From GJ-E10 sp035625725 (GTDB lineage: Bacteria; Pseudomonadota; Gammaproteobacteria; Burkholderiales; Burkholderiaceae_F), in assembly GCA_035625725.1 (NCBI GenBank), contig DASPPB010000034.1, positions 62,001 through 126,000 on the forward strand: 64,000 nucleotides of DNA. The letters are read 5' to 3'. Under the pieces are notes generated by a model. The model was not told the DNA's origin. It saw nothing but the letters and a program-made list of their open reading frames with translations, and ran no database searches. Positions 35,758-44,279 of this stretch are shown here, piece after piece. A program made the translations under genes and the position numbers. The first letter of the stretch is position 1; every line of letters begins with the position of its first letter.

Positions 35758-36134
35758 CGCACCCCGCCTTTGATCTTCGTCGCTCCCCTGCACCTGCCGC
35801 GATTGCACTTCCTCTGTGTCACCGAGACACCGAGAAAAGGCGCCGCTCCGGGGGAGCAAACGAACTCACCCGAGCCGGCGCGCCCTCTACCCCCGTTCGG
35901 ACCGCGCAAGCAACCAATCGGGGCGCAAAGCGCATCGACCGCCGACGTCTCTCGGAAACCCGAACACGCCGGAGCCGCGGGCAACACCTTACTGCGCGCG
36001 CCCACCGCACGCCTGACCCGCCTCGCACCACCGCCCGCTCGAGCGCCTGCCGTGCTTGAGCGCACCTGTCTTCGCGCGCGCACGAGCACCCGATTGAGGC
36101 CCGATCGTACCGCGGCGCGCAGCCATGCGACGGG
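35758..36134 (-). other. Intergenic region between hydrolase and tatD-like genes
   Basis: About 375 bases, Arg/Pro-rich in every frame, with no convincing gene, repeat or terminator. It should contain the promoter of the hydrolase gene. Confidence 0.45.
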
Positions 36135-36941
36135 TCAATTCGCAACGCCTCCCAGTCGTGCCAAGCGCGGCAGAGCGCTAATTGCGTTTTTCCCGGTTAC
36201 CGCAGCCAATTCGGCCAACGAAATGCCCCGCAGCGACGCTATCACGGCCGCAACGGGCGCGAGCTCACAGGGTTCATTGCGTGCAACGCTGCCGTTGGAA
36301 CGCAGCCATTGCGGGGGGATGTCGGGTGCATCGGTCTCCAGGACGATCGATCCAGCGGGCAGCTCGGCCACGAAACGTCGGATTCTCCGCGACCCCTCGT
36401 AGGTAGCCGACCCGCCAAATCCAAGTTGCAAACCAAGATCCAAAAAACCTTGTGCTTGGACGGTCGAACCGTTGAAGGCATGCGCAATGCCACCCGATAC
36501 TCGCACGCGGCGCAGGTAGTACAGAAGACGATCCGCCGAGCGGCGCACGTGCAAGATTACGGGCAGATTCAGCTGTCGCGCGATCTCGAGCTGCTCGCGA
36601 TAAATCGGCTCCTGATCCTCGGCCGTCGGGGCGCTGGGGCTGAAATCCAGTCCGATCTCGCCGATTGCAACAAAGTGCGGGTCCGCGCATGCGCTTGTCG
36701 CCAAGCCTCGCAGCAATTCCAGATCGCTCGATTTTGTTCGAGCCGAAGCCAGCGGGTGGATACCCAATGCGTACGCATATCCGTAGCGATGTGCGCAGGC
36801 CCGTACGCGCTCGAAGCCAGTCGCATCGACCGCGGGCACTACCATCATGTGGATGCCCGCGGCGGCAGCGCGCGCAACAACCTGGTCGCGGTCTGCGTCG
36901 AACTCCTGCGCATCGAGATGGCAGTGTGTATCGATCCACAT
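36135..36941 (-). CDS. TatD-family metal-dependent hydrolase (DNase-like)
   Basis: 268 residues. MWIDTHCHLDAQEFDADRDQV at the N-terminus gives the HxH metal ligands; IGEIGLDF holds the bridging Glu, LPVILHVRRS and GIAHAFNGS the further histidines, and LETDAPDIPP the terminal Asp. TatD proteins are 3'-5' DNA/RNA nucleases or amidohydrolases acting in DNA repair and turnover. The usual GLDYY motif reads GLDFS. It lies 65 bases behind the hemerythrin-like gene and could be the last gene of that run. Confidence 0.88.
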   Translation of the reverse strand: MWIDTHCHLDAQEFDADRDQVVARAAAAGIHMMVVPAVDATGFERVRACAHRYGYAYALGIHPLASARTKSSDLELLRGLATSACADPHFVAIGEIGLDFSPSAPTAEDQEPIYREQLEIARQLNLPVILHVRRSADRLLYYLRRVRVSGGIAHAFNGSTVQAQGFLDLGLQLGFGGSATYEGSRRIRRFVAELPAGSIVLETDAPDIPPQWLRSNGSVARNEPCELAPVAAVIASLRGISLAELAAVTGKNAISALPRLARLGGVAN

Positions 36942-37006
36942 AAATGCAGTCTATCGCGCGTGTCGGACCGCAGGCTCGGTGCGAGGAGGGCGTCCCAGGA
37001 CGCGGT

Positions 37007-37582
37007 TCACTGCGCGGGCCCCACCCCATATGGCGGCGGCACCATATTCACGATACGAGAGAACAATGTTTGGTACTCCCCCGTGGGTCCCGACCACGGT
37101 TCGCGGTTTGCCTCGAACGCCGCGTCGATGGTCGCCCAGTCCTCGGCGGTGAGAATCCGCCGTGCCTGGGGTAAGAGTTCCGTCTCCTCTGCGCGCAAAT
37201 GCTCCCAAGTAAATTCCCGATAGCGTCGCACTTGCTCATCGAAGGCAGCAAAGGCTGGCTCCCCAAGCGCAAGGAAATGAATCAGCGCGCTTTGCAGCTC
37301 GCAAATGAGCATCGCACCGTCGCGATGCTGTGCCTGCAGGCGGTCCAACAGCGGGATGAGGTCGGCGGCATTTCGCTGCCGCAGGCAGGCAAACAGATAG
37401 TTGTCCTCCTTCGGGTGATGCAGTTTTTCCGGCACCTGGGTGATGTAATCGATGAGCGCGGCCAGCAAGGGGAAATCGGGCGCCCGCCCTTCGGTACGAA
37501 TCTCGTCCATAACTACGCGCAGGGCCTGAAGGACAGCGGCCAGAGCACGGTGTTCATTGTGGATAATGTCGATCGCCTTCAT
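37007..37582 (-). CDS. Hemerythrin-like HHE domain protein
   Basis: 191 residues from the ATG at 37582, behind AGGGA. The four-helix HHE cation-binding pattern is visible: IIHNEHRALAAVLQAL near the start, LHHPKEDNYLFACL, QHRDGAMLICELQSALIHF, and WEHLRAEETELLPQAR. These His/Glu residues normally bind a di-iron centre used for oxygen, nitric oxide or iron handling. The gene starts 13 bases after livF, so it belongs to the ABC-transporter run and probably to the aromatic operon. Confidence 0.85.
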   Translation of the reverse strand: MKAIDIIHNEHRALAAVLQALRVVMDEIRTEGRAPDFPLLAALIDYITQVPEKLHHPKEDNYLFACLRQRNAADLIPLLDRLQAQHRDGAMLICELQSALIHFLALGEPAFAAFDEQVRRYREFTWEHLRAEETELLPQARRILTAEDWATIDAAFEANREPWSGPTGEYQTLFSRIVNMVPPPYGVGPAQ

Positions 37583-37595
37583 GATCCGTCCCTGT

Positions 37596-38303
37596 CTAGT
37601 GCGAAGCGACGCCCAGCCAGCTCTCCAAGAGCGCGCCGTCTTGCCGCAGCATTTCACTTGGCCCAAGGTAGACGCCGCGGCCCCGCTCGAGGACGAGGGC
37701 CTGACGGGTGATCGGAAGAATCTGGCGAGCGTGCTGCTCGACCAGGATCACGGCCATGCCGGCGTCCGAGATAAGGCGTTCCACCACTCCGAGTAACTCC
37801 TGCACAATCAAGGGCGCCAGTCCTTCCAGCGGCTCATCGAGCAAGAGCACGCGCGGATTGAGCATGAGCGCGCGTGCTATGGCAAGCATTTGCTGCTCGC
37901 CACCTGAGAGTTGGTTTCCCATGTGGTTGCAGCGCTCCTGCAGGCGAGGAAACAAATGATAGACGCGCGCCAGGTTCCAGTGTCCGGGGCGCGCGACAAC
38001 GCTCAGATTCTCCTGCACCGTGAGCGAAGCGAAGATATCGCGCTCCTGGGGCACCCAACCCAGTCCCAGCAGCGCACGGCGATGTGGCGCAATGGCCACC
38101 AGGTCCTTCGTGCCATACATCATCCGGCCGCCCTGCCAGCGCGCTGCCCCCATCAGAGTTGCGAGCAGAGTCGTCTTGCCCATGCCATTGCGTCCGAGCA
38201 GCGCCAGGCTGTCGCCCTCATTGAGCTCAAAGCACACGTCTTCGAGCACCCTCGCGTCTCCGTAACCCGCGCACAGCTTCTCCACTCGCAAAAGTTCACT
38301 CAC
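37596..38303 (-). CDS. livF: Branched-chain-type ABC transporter, ATP-binding protein LivF
   Basis: 235 residues from the GTG at 38303, with GGTGAGG upstream and an 8-base overlap with livG; a GTG at 38315 is also open. Walker A GRNGMGKTT (about 37–45), signature NQLSGGEQQMLAIARAL, Walker B VLLLDEPLEGLAP, and the switch His in VEQHA identify LivF. One of two ATPases powering the adjacent hydrophobic-amino-acid-type importer. Confidence 0.92.
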   Translation of the reverse strand: MSELLRVEKLCAGYGDARVLEDVCFELNEGDSLALLGRNGMGKTTLLATLMGAARWQGGRMMYGTKDLVAIAPHRRALLGLGWVPQERDIFASLTVQENLSVVARPGHWNLARVYHLFPRLQERCNHMGNQLSGGEQQMLAIARALMLNPRVLLLDEPLEGLAPLIVQELLGVVERLISDAGMAVILVEQHARQILPITRQALVLERGRGVYLGPSEMLRQDGALLESWLGVASH

Positions 38304-39051
38304 TGATCGCCTCACCCAGATAGACCTCCTTGACTTTCGGGTCGCGCGCGATAACTTGCGGGATGTCTTCCCGTAGCACTACGCCATTGACCAGTACAGA
38401 GATCCGTTCGGCAAAACGAAACACCAAATCCATGTCGTGCTCGATGAGCAAAATTGTTACCTCACGTGGCAGGCGTGCAATGGTTTCAAACAGCTCGCGG
38501 CTCTCGGAGGTCGGAACGCCAGCGGCCGGTTCATCGAGCAATAGCACGCGCGGCCGCACTGCCAACGCCAGGGCAATCTCTAAAAGGCGCTGCTTGCCGT
38601 AGGCGACACTGCGCGTGCGCTCGTGAGCCACGTCCCGCAGGTGCAGCTGCTCGAGGAGCTTGGTCGTTTCTTCGACCGCTTCGCCGAATTCACTACAGGC
38701 CCGCCAGACCTGCCCCCCCAGGCCCCGGCGTTCGTTGACCGCCATCAAAACCGACTCGAAAACGCTCAGCTCCGCAAACAGTCGGTTGATCTGAAAAGTG
38801 CGTACCAAACCGAGCTGAACCCGACGATGCTGCCGCAAACGGGTAACGACCTGCCCGTTGAGCAACACTTCCCCGGCGGTCGGCTCCAAAAACCCGGTAA
38901 GCAGGTTGATCAGCGTTGTCTTGCCGGCACCATTGGGCCCGATCAGCGCATGACGGGCGCCCGCTTGAATGCAAAGGTCAACGCCATTGGTAGCGACGAA
39001 GCTGCCGAATTTCTTCACCAAACCACGGGTCTCGAGGACAGGGCCCATCAC
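38296..39051 (-). CDS. livG: Branched-chain-type ABC transporter, ATP-binding protein LivG
   Basis: 251 residues. Walker A GPNGAGKTT (about 39–47), the LivG-type signature SVAYGKQRLLEIALALA, Walker B VLLLDEPAAGVPTSE and IEHDMDLVFRFAERI are all present. It overlaps livM by 4 bases and livF by 8. LivG has a slightly longer sequence than LivF because of an inserted helical segment (about 90–125), as here. Confidence 0.93.
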   Translation of the reverse strand: MMGPVLETRGLVKKFGSFVATNGVDLCIQAGARHALIGPNGAGKTTLINLLTGFLEPTAGEVLLNGQVVTRLRQHRRVQLGLVRTFQINRLFAELSVFESVLMAVNERRGLGGQVWRACSEFGEAVEETTKLLEQLHLRDVAHERTRSVAYGKQRLLEIALALAVRPRVLLLDEPAAGVPTSESRELFETIARLPREVTILLIEHDMDLVFRFAERISVLVNGVVLREDIPQVIARDPKVKEVYLGEAISE

Positions 39052-40031
39052 TCGTTCCGCCGTAGTAATCGCATCAGGCGACGCAGGCCACCCATGATTC
39101 CGTCGCGGGCAAAAAGCACGATTAAGACCAAGAGCAGCCCAAGCCAGAATTGCCAGTATTGCGCATTGAGATTCGAAAGCAGATAGCGCGCCACCATGAA
39201 CACGCTTGTTCCGACCAAAGCGCCGTACAGAGTGCCGGAGCCGCCCAATACGAGCATCAACAGTAGTTCCGCCGAGCGAGAAAACCCCAGGGAATCGACA
39301 GCGACAAACTGTGTCGTTTGAGCGAGCAAAGCGCCTGCAACGCCCGCGTAGAGCGCCCCAATGGTGTAGATCGCGGACAGCCGCCTGTTAACCGGTGTGC
39401 CCAGCGCGGGCATGCGCCCGACATTGAGCCGGATTCCGTGCAAACTGAGCCCGAAGGGACTGTGCACGAGACGCCGCGCGAGCACGAACAGCACGAAAAG
39501 CACGGCAAGGCAATACCAGTAGGCCGTCTTGCCATACAGATCAAAAGCAAAGTAGCCCAGCACGGGATGCACGTCGATTCCCGAAAGGCCATCGACGCCG
39601 CCGGTGATGTCGGTGAGCTTGTTGGCGAGTTCGTAGAGCATCATCGCCACGCCCAGCGTCACCATGAGTCGCGTCAGGTCAGCGCCACGCAGCACCAGAA
39701 AACTCGTGATGTAGCCCAAAGCAGCGGCGCTGACCGCCGCGACCGCGAGACCCGTGAAAGGCTCGCCGTGCCCATGGCTGGCCAGCAGTCCTGCCGCGTA
39801 AGCGCCAACCCCAAAAAACGCCACGTGCCCCAGGGACACGATCCCCGCGTAGCCGAGAATCAAATCCAGCGACAGGCAAAACAGCCCGGTAATCGCTATC
39901 TGGCTCAACAGCACCAGATTGTCCGGAAACACGAAATACGCGATCACCGGCAAAGACCAAAAACCCCACTCGGCCGCTCGCCAACGCGCCGCCCTTCTTA
40001 GCGGCTCTCGTTCTCCGACATCCTTTGGCAT
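39048..40031 (-). CDS. livM: Branched-chain-type ABC transporter permease LivM
   Basis: 327 residues from the ATG at 40031, one base after the livH stop; a GTG at 40049 is possible. About nine hydrophobic helices; ITGLFCLSLDLILGYAGIVSLGHVAFFGVGAYAAG is the conserved LivM core, and VLGGSGTLYGALVGTSVFMV near residue 280 is the coupling region. It forms the membrane pore with LivH. Confidence 0.93.
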   Translation of the reverse strand: MPKDVGEREPLRRAARWRAAEWGFWSLPVIAYFVFPDNLVLLSQIAITGLFCLSLDLILGYAGIVSLGHVAFFGVGAYAAGLLASHGHGEPFTGLAVAAVSAAALGYITSFLVLRGADLTRLMVTLGVAMMLYELANKLTDITGGVDGLSGIDVHPVLGYFAFDLYGKTAYWYCLAVLFVLFVLARRLVHSPFGLSLHGIRLNVGRMPALGTPVNRRLSAIYTIGALYAGVAGALLAQTTQFVAVDSLGFSRSAELLLMLVLGGSGTLYGALVGTSVFMVARYLLSNLNAQYWQFWLGLLLVLIVLFARDGIMGGLRRLMRLLRRNE

Positions 40032-40032
40032 C

Positions 40033-40890
40033 TCACAGGGCTGCCGCACGCCCCAACAGCCCTTGGGGCCGGAAAATCAGCATGGACACCATCACCGCGT
40101 AAATCACAAAAGCGCCAAATTCCGGCAGGTAGTACTTGCCGGCGACGTCCGCGACCCCTAGCACCACGGAAGCCAGCAGCGAGCCCTTGATGCTGCCGCT
40201 GCCGCCCACCGCGACCACGATGAGGAAGTAGACGATATATTTCAAGGGAAAGCCCGGGTCGAGCCCCAGCATTTCCACTCCCAGCGCGCCACCGAGCCCC
40301 GCCAAGGCCGAACCCAACGCAAAAGTGAGGGTGAAGACCCGGTTTACGTCGATCCCCAAGCCGCGAGCGGCCCTCGGGTTATCGACCGAGGCGCGCAACT
40401 GGGCCCCAAAGCGGGTTCGCCGCACCAACAGTTCGAGTCCAAGCGCGATTGCGGCGCCCAAAATAATCAGAAAGAGCCGATAGATTCCAACGTCGAGACC
40501 CGGCAAGTTGAACTGCCCCTGAAGGTAGTTGGGGAGCTCGAGCGGCTGCTGCTCGTCGCCAAAGACGAAATGCGCACCGGCAATGGACATCAGCAACAGA
40601 CCTATGGAGAACAGAACCTGGTCAAGGTGCGTCGCGCCATACAGGCGCCGGTACAACAGTCGCTCAAGAACGACACCAACCAGACCGACGCCCACAAGAA
40701 CGAGGGGAAGTGACGCTAGGAACGGAATTCCAGCATGCTGCGTGAGCGTTACGCAGATATAGCCGCCCAGCATGGCAAAGGCGCCGTGCGCCAAGTTCAC
40801 AAAATTCATCAAACCCAGCGTCACCGACAGCCCAACGCTGATCAGAAACAACAGCATTCCTGAAGCGATGCCATCGAAGAAGATCGTCAC
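40033..40890 (-). CDS. livH: Branched-chain-type ABC transporter permease LivH
   Basis: 285 residues, MTIFFDGIASGMLLFLISVGLSVTLGLMNFVNLAHGAFAMLGGY, the characteristic LivH start, and about eight membrane helices ending in FGAFVIYAVMVSMLIFRPQGLLGR. The pair GGSGSIKGSLLASVVLGV is the coupling region to the ATPases. It lies 21 bases behind the binding-protein gene. Confidence 0.94.
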   Translation of the reverse strand: MTIFFDGIASGMLLFLISVGLSVTLGLMNFVNLAHGAFAMLGGYICVTLTQHAGIPFLASLPLVLVGVGLVGVVLERLLYRRLYGATHLDQVLFSIGLLLMSIAGAHFVFGDEQQPLELPNYLQGQFNLPGLDVGIYRLFLIILGAAIALGLELLVRRTRFGAQLRASVDNPRAARGLGIDVNRVFTLTFALGSALAGLGGALGVEMLGLDPGFPLKYIVYFLIVVAVGGSGSIKGSLLASVVLGVADVAGKYYLPEFGAFVIYAVMVSMLIFRPQGLLGRAAAL

Positions 40891-40911
40891 GACGCGCCCC
40901 TCGCGCCTCCG

Positions 40912-42087
40912 TTAGGGTTTGCCCGGATCCTTGAAGTCTGGCACCTGGTCGAACTCCACGTTCTGCAGCTTCTCGCCGACTTTCTCGACCCGGCGAATGT
41001 AAATCGTCTGCACGATGTCTCGCGTGGCCGGATCGATGCTGATGGGTCCGCGCGGACTCACCCATTTCATTCCTTTGGCGGCCTCCACGAAACGGTCACC
41101 GTCGGTGCTGCCCCCGGTCTTTTTTAGCGTCTCCGCAATCAAATGCATGCCGTCGTAACCCGCCACGGCCATGAAATCGGGTCTGTCCGGACCGTACGCC
41201 TTGTACCAGGCGTCAACAAAGGTCTTGTTTTCGGGGGAGTTGTGGGCCTCGGCGTAGTGAAACGAAGTAATTACCCCGAGCGCGGGCGCCCCGATCGCAT
41301 CGAGGGCCGTTTCGGCCGTCAGATCGCCGGTGGCGATGAGTTTGATGCCCGATTTGGCAAGGTCGCGTTCCGCAAACCCCTTCATAAAAGCCACGGGTTG
41401 CTCTCCGGCGGGAAGAAACAGAAACACAGCGTCGGGCTTGGTGTCCTTGACCTTTTGCAAGTACGGGGCGAAGTCGGGATTCTTCACCGGGGTGCGAATT
41501 TCCGCGACGATTTGGCCACCGGCCGCGACAAAGGTCTTCTTGAACTGTTCCTCGGCGTCGTGCCCAGGGCCGTAGTCGGCGACAACCGTTACGACTTTGT
41601 GGATGCCGTTTTTCGCCGCCCAGCTGGCGATCGGGGCGGTGACCTGCGGCAAGGTCATCGAAGTGCGCAAAATGTAGTCGGACTTGGTCGTAACCGACGA
41701 GGTAGCGGCGTTCATTACGACCATGGGTTTTTTCGCTTCCGTCGCAATCGGTGCAACCGCAAAGGCCGAAGGCGTAAGACCGAAGCCGGCAAGAATGTCG
41801 ACTTTGTCTTGCACGACCAACTCTTGCGCATCGCGCTTGCTCACTTCGGGGGCCACACCCGTGTCATCCTTCACGATCAAGACAACCTTGCGGCCCGCGT
41901 ACGCATCGCCATGCTGCTTGAGATACAGACGAACCCCTTCTTCGATTTGTTTGCCGTAGCCGGCAAACGGACCGGACATCGGCAGCACGAGCCCAATTTT
42001 CACGGGTTCCGCAGCCGCCACCGGCAGAGCCAGCAGCACCCCCAAAAAGGCGCAGAGGGCCGTATTCATACGCAGTATCAATTTCAT
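40912..42087 (-). CDS. livK: ABC transporter substrate-binding protein (LivK family), linked to aromatic degradation
   Basis: 391 residues from the ATG at 42087, preceded by AGGAGG; the long open frame upstream is not coding. A signal peptide (ALCAFLGVLLALPVAAAE) is followed by the type I periplasmic binding fold, EPVKIGLVLPMSGPFAGYGKQIEEGVRLY. It captures the substrate for LivHMGF in the periplasm. Placement 95 bases behind ligB suggests the substrate is an aromatic acid or ring-cleavage acid rather than leucine, but the sequence alone cannot show the ligand. Confidence 0.9.
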   Translation of the reverse strand: MKLILRMNTALCAFLGVLLALPVAAAEPVKIGLVLPMSGPFAGYGKQIEEGVRLYLKQHGDAYAGRKVVLIVKDDTGVAPEVSKRDAQELVVQDKVDILAGFGLTPSAFAVAPIATEAKKPMVVMNAATSSVTTKSDYILRTSMTLPQVTAPIASWAAKNGIHKVVTVVADYGPGHDAEEQFKKTFVAAGGQIVAEIRTPVKNPDFAPYLQKVKDTKPDAVFLFLPAGEQPVAFMKGFAERDLAKSGIKLIATGDLTAETALDAIGAPALGVITSFHYAEAHNSPENKTFVDAWYKAYGPDRPDFMAVAGYDGMHLIAETLKKTGGSTDGDRFVEAAKGMKWVSPRGPISIDPATRDIVQTIYIRRVEKVGEKLQNVEFDQVPDFKDPGKP

Positions 42088-42182
42088 TTGCAAATTCCTC
42101 CTAAGCTGTTGTCCACCCGCCGCATAGCCGCACGTCCGTCGGCGGACACGCCGCGGGCGCCAGCTACGGCGCCGATGGCGCT

Positions 42183-43022
42183 CTAGCCATGATTTTCGAT
42201 CAACATGGTCGCCGCCGCCGTGTTCGAGATCGGAATATGAAAATTCGAGTGCTCCAGCCTCACCCGCCCCGTCAGTGCGCCGCGCGCGACCAGCCAGTTG
42301 AGTAACTCCACGCCTTGGGTGCCGGTTTGTTCGACAAGATCCAAATCGGAGAACTGTGTCGCCCAAGTCGGGTCGCTGATCAGGCTGTCCATGAATTGCA
42401 GATCAAATTGCTTGTTGATGAAGCCAGCCCGCTTTCCGTCGAGCTGATGCGACAGGCCCCCCGTGCCAATGATCACGACCCGGCTGTCTGTCGGAAAGGA
42501 CTCGATTGCGCGCCCAATCGACTGACCCAGCTTGTAGCAGCGCTTTGCCGATGGCAGGGGAAACTGAACCGTGTTTACACACACCGGAACCGTTCGCACC
42601 GGCCACTTTTGATCCGGCCACAGCAACGCCATCGGCACCGTGAAGGCGTGGTCGACCACCATCTCCTGACAAGTGACCATGTCGAACTCATCGGCGACCA
42701 AAGAATTGATGAGATGCCACGAAAGGTCGAGGTCCCCCGCAAACGGCGGCACTACCGGGATGCCCCATCCCTCGTCGGCGTTGCGGTACTCGGGTGCGGC
42801 GCCGATAGCAAAGGTAGGCTGTTTGTCCAAAAAAAAGTTCAACCCATGGTCGTTGTAGACCACCAGCGCAACGTCTGGCCGGACCTTGGCAAGCCATTCG
42901 CGAACCGGCGGGAAGCCATCGAAAAACGGCTTCCAGTAGGGATCCTCCTGCAGCCGCTTCGCGATCGCCCCACCGATAGCCGGCACATGCGAAGTGGTAA
43001 TGGCGCCCAGGATCTTAGCCAT
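42183..43022 (-). CDS. ligB: Protocatechuate 4,5-dioxygenase-type extradiol dioxygenase, beta subunit (copy 1)
   Basis: 279 residues of the class III extradiol dioxygenase family. The non-haem iron ligands known for LigB correspond to His12 (TTSHVPAIG), His59 (VVYNDHG) and Glu239 (QGVELLNW), with the catalytic base at His192 (GTGGLSHQLDG); all are present. It cleaves the ring of protocatechuate (or a close relative such as gallate) between C4 and C5. It begins 3 bases behind ligA, whose product caps its active site. Confidence 0.93.
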   Translation of the reverse strand: MAKILGAITTSHVPAIGGAIAKRLQEDPYWKPFFDGFPPVREWLAKVRPDVALVVYNDHGLNFFLDKQPTFAIGAAPEYRNADEGWGIPVVPPFAGDLDLSWHLINSLVADEFDMVTCQEMVVDHAFTVPMALLWPDQKWPVRTVPVCVNTVQFPLPSAKRCYKLGQSIGRAIESFPTDSRVVIIGTGGLSHQLDGKRAGFINKQFDLQFMDSLISDPTWATQFSDLDLVEQTGTQGVELLNWLVARGALTGRVRLEHSNFHIPISNTAAATMLIENHG

Positions 43023-43025
43023 CTT

Positions 43026-43379
43026 CTATCTCCCGGCGGCGAGCAGCTTCGCCTTGAATTCGTCCTTGCTCACACCCGTTTGCTGGGCGCCGATATCTTG
43101 CATATCGAGTCCGAAAATGCCCCCGAACTTTGCCAGATAGTAAACATTGCCTCCGGCTTCGAGCAGTTCGAGGACACTTCGATGCGCAATCGCTGCCCTT
43201 TGCTGTTCGTTCAGACCGAACTTGGCACAGTAGGCGTTCTCGTCGCGGAGAAACTCCTCGCGATTGGCTTGTTCGTTAAAGGAGTAGCACATTTTGTTGA
43301 GGGCATAGCCCTTGCGAGCAACATCACCGTCAAAGACGGTGGTTCCGGGAATACGGCGCTTTGCGGCGGTCAGATTCAT
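43026..43379 (-). CDS. ligA: Protocatechuate 4,5-dioxygenase-type alpha subunit (copy 1)
   Basis: 117 residues, all-helical small subunit of the LigAB dioxygenase. PGTTVFDGDVARKGYALNKMCYSFN and LLEAGGNVYYLAKFGGIFGLDMQDIG match the family's two conserved blocks. It covers the active-site cleft of LigB and contacts the substrate carboxylate. It overlaps ligI by 4 bases and precedes ligB by 3, so the pathway enzymes are translationally linked. Confidence 0.92.
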   Translation of the reverse strand: MNLTAAKRRIPGTTVFDGDVARKGYALNKMCYSFNEQANREEFLRDENAYCAKFGLNEQQRAAIAHRSVLELLEAGGNVYYLAKFGGIFGLDMQDIGAQQTGVSKDEFKAKLLAAGR

Positions 43380-44260
43380 CGGCCTGCCTCCTTCCAGTAC
43401 AGACGTATCGGGTTATCGACCAGTAGCGCCTGCTGCAAGGCAGCGCTGGGTGCGATGGTTGGAACAAAATTGACCAGGTCCCCATCATCGGGCATGTGCG
43501 TTTTCATGTTCGGATGAGGCCAGTCCGTGCCCCACAAAACGCGATCCGGAAACGTCTCAACGACCCGACGGGCGAAAGGCACCACGTCGTCATAGTTCGG
43601 CGGTCCGCTGTGCGACAGCCGCTCGGGGCAGCTCACCTTCGACCACACATTGGGGTGTTCGCGCAAAAGCCGGACAAAGAGCTCGAATTCCGGGCCGTCG
43701 GGAGCCTTGCGGACGTCCGGTCGACCCATGTGATCTACCACGACGACGGTGGGCAACGCGGTAAAAAAGTCCCATAGCTCCGGAAGGTCCTGCGCCTCGA
43801 AGTACACGACGACGTGCCAACCCAGCGGCGCGATTCGCCGGGCGATCTCGACGAGCTCCTCGCGCGGCGTGAAATCTACCAGACGGCGCACGAAATTGAA
43901 CCGCGTCGCGCGTACCCCGGCCAGATCGAGCTCTCGGAGTTCCGCGTCCGTGATGTTCCGATCGACTGAGGCCACGCCGCGTGCCCGGCCTTGGGCGCTG
44001 CGCAATGCGTCGACAAGCGCACGGTTATCGTTACCGTGACAAGTGGCCTGAACGATCACGTTGCGCTCAAAACCAAGGTAGTCGCGAAGCGCGAAGAGTT
44101 TTTCCTTGGGTGCGTCGCAGGGCGTGTACTTGCGCTTAGGCGCATAGGGGAACCGGTCTGCCGGACCGAAGACATGGCAATGCGCATCGACCGCACCCCG
44201 CGGTGGGACGAAGCGGGGTTTGCTGGGATTGGGATGAAACGGCAGATAGTCGGCGTCCAT
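43376..44260 (-). CDS. ligI: 2-pyrone-4,6-dicarboxylate hydrolase
   Basis: 294 residues from the ATG at 44260 with GAGG upstream; the frame is open 15 codons further. An amidohydrolase TIM barrel: VDAHCHVFGPADRFPYAPKRKYTP at the start (HxH), VIVQATCHGNDNRALVD, VVDHMGRPD, and the late TDWPHPNMK with its catalytic Asp. It opens the PDC lactone to oxalomesaconate, the third step of the protocatechuate 4,5-cleavage pathway. 19 bases behind galD. Confidence 0.93.
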   Translation of the reverse strand: MDADYLPFHPNPSKPRFVPPRGAVDAHCHVFGPADRFPYAPKRKYTPCDAPKEKLFALRDYLGFERNVIVQATCHGNDNRALVDALRSAQGRARGVASVDRNITDAELRELDLAGVRATRFNFVRRLVDFTPREELVEIARRIAPLGWHVVVYFEAQDLPELWDFFTALPTVVVVDHMGRPDVRKAPDGPEFELFVRLLREHPNVWSKVSCPERLSHSGPPNYDDVVPFARRVVETFPDRVLWGTDWPHPNMKTHMPDDGDLVNFVPTIAPSAALQQALLVDNPIRLYWKEAGR

Positions 44261-44279
44261 GCGCGCAGTTCCTCGCCGC

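Noticed and set aside
41143..42186. Plus-strand open frame of 347 codons
   Set aside because: Antisense to the livK binding-protein gene.
42088..42366. N-terminal extension of the substrate-binding protein
   Set aside because: The signal peptide and AGGAGG ribosome site fix the start at 42087; the upstream part is Arg-rich and lacks any export signal.
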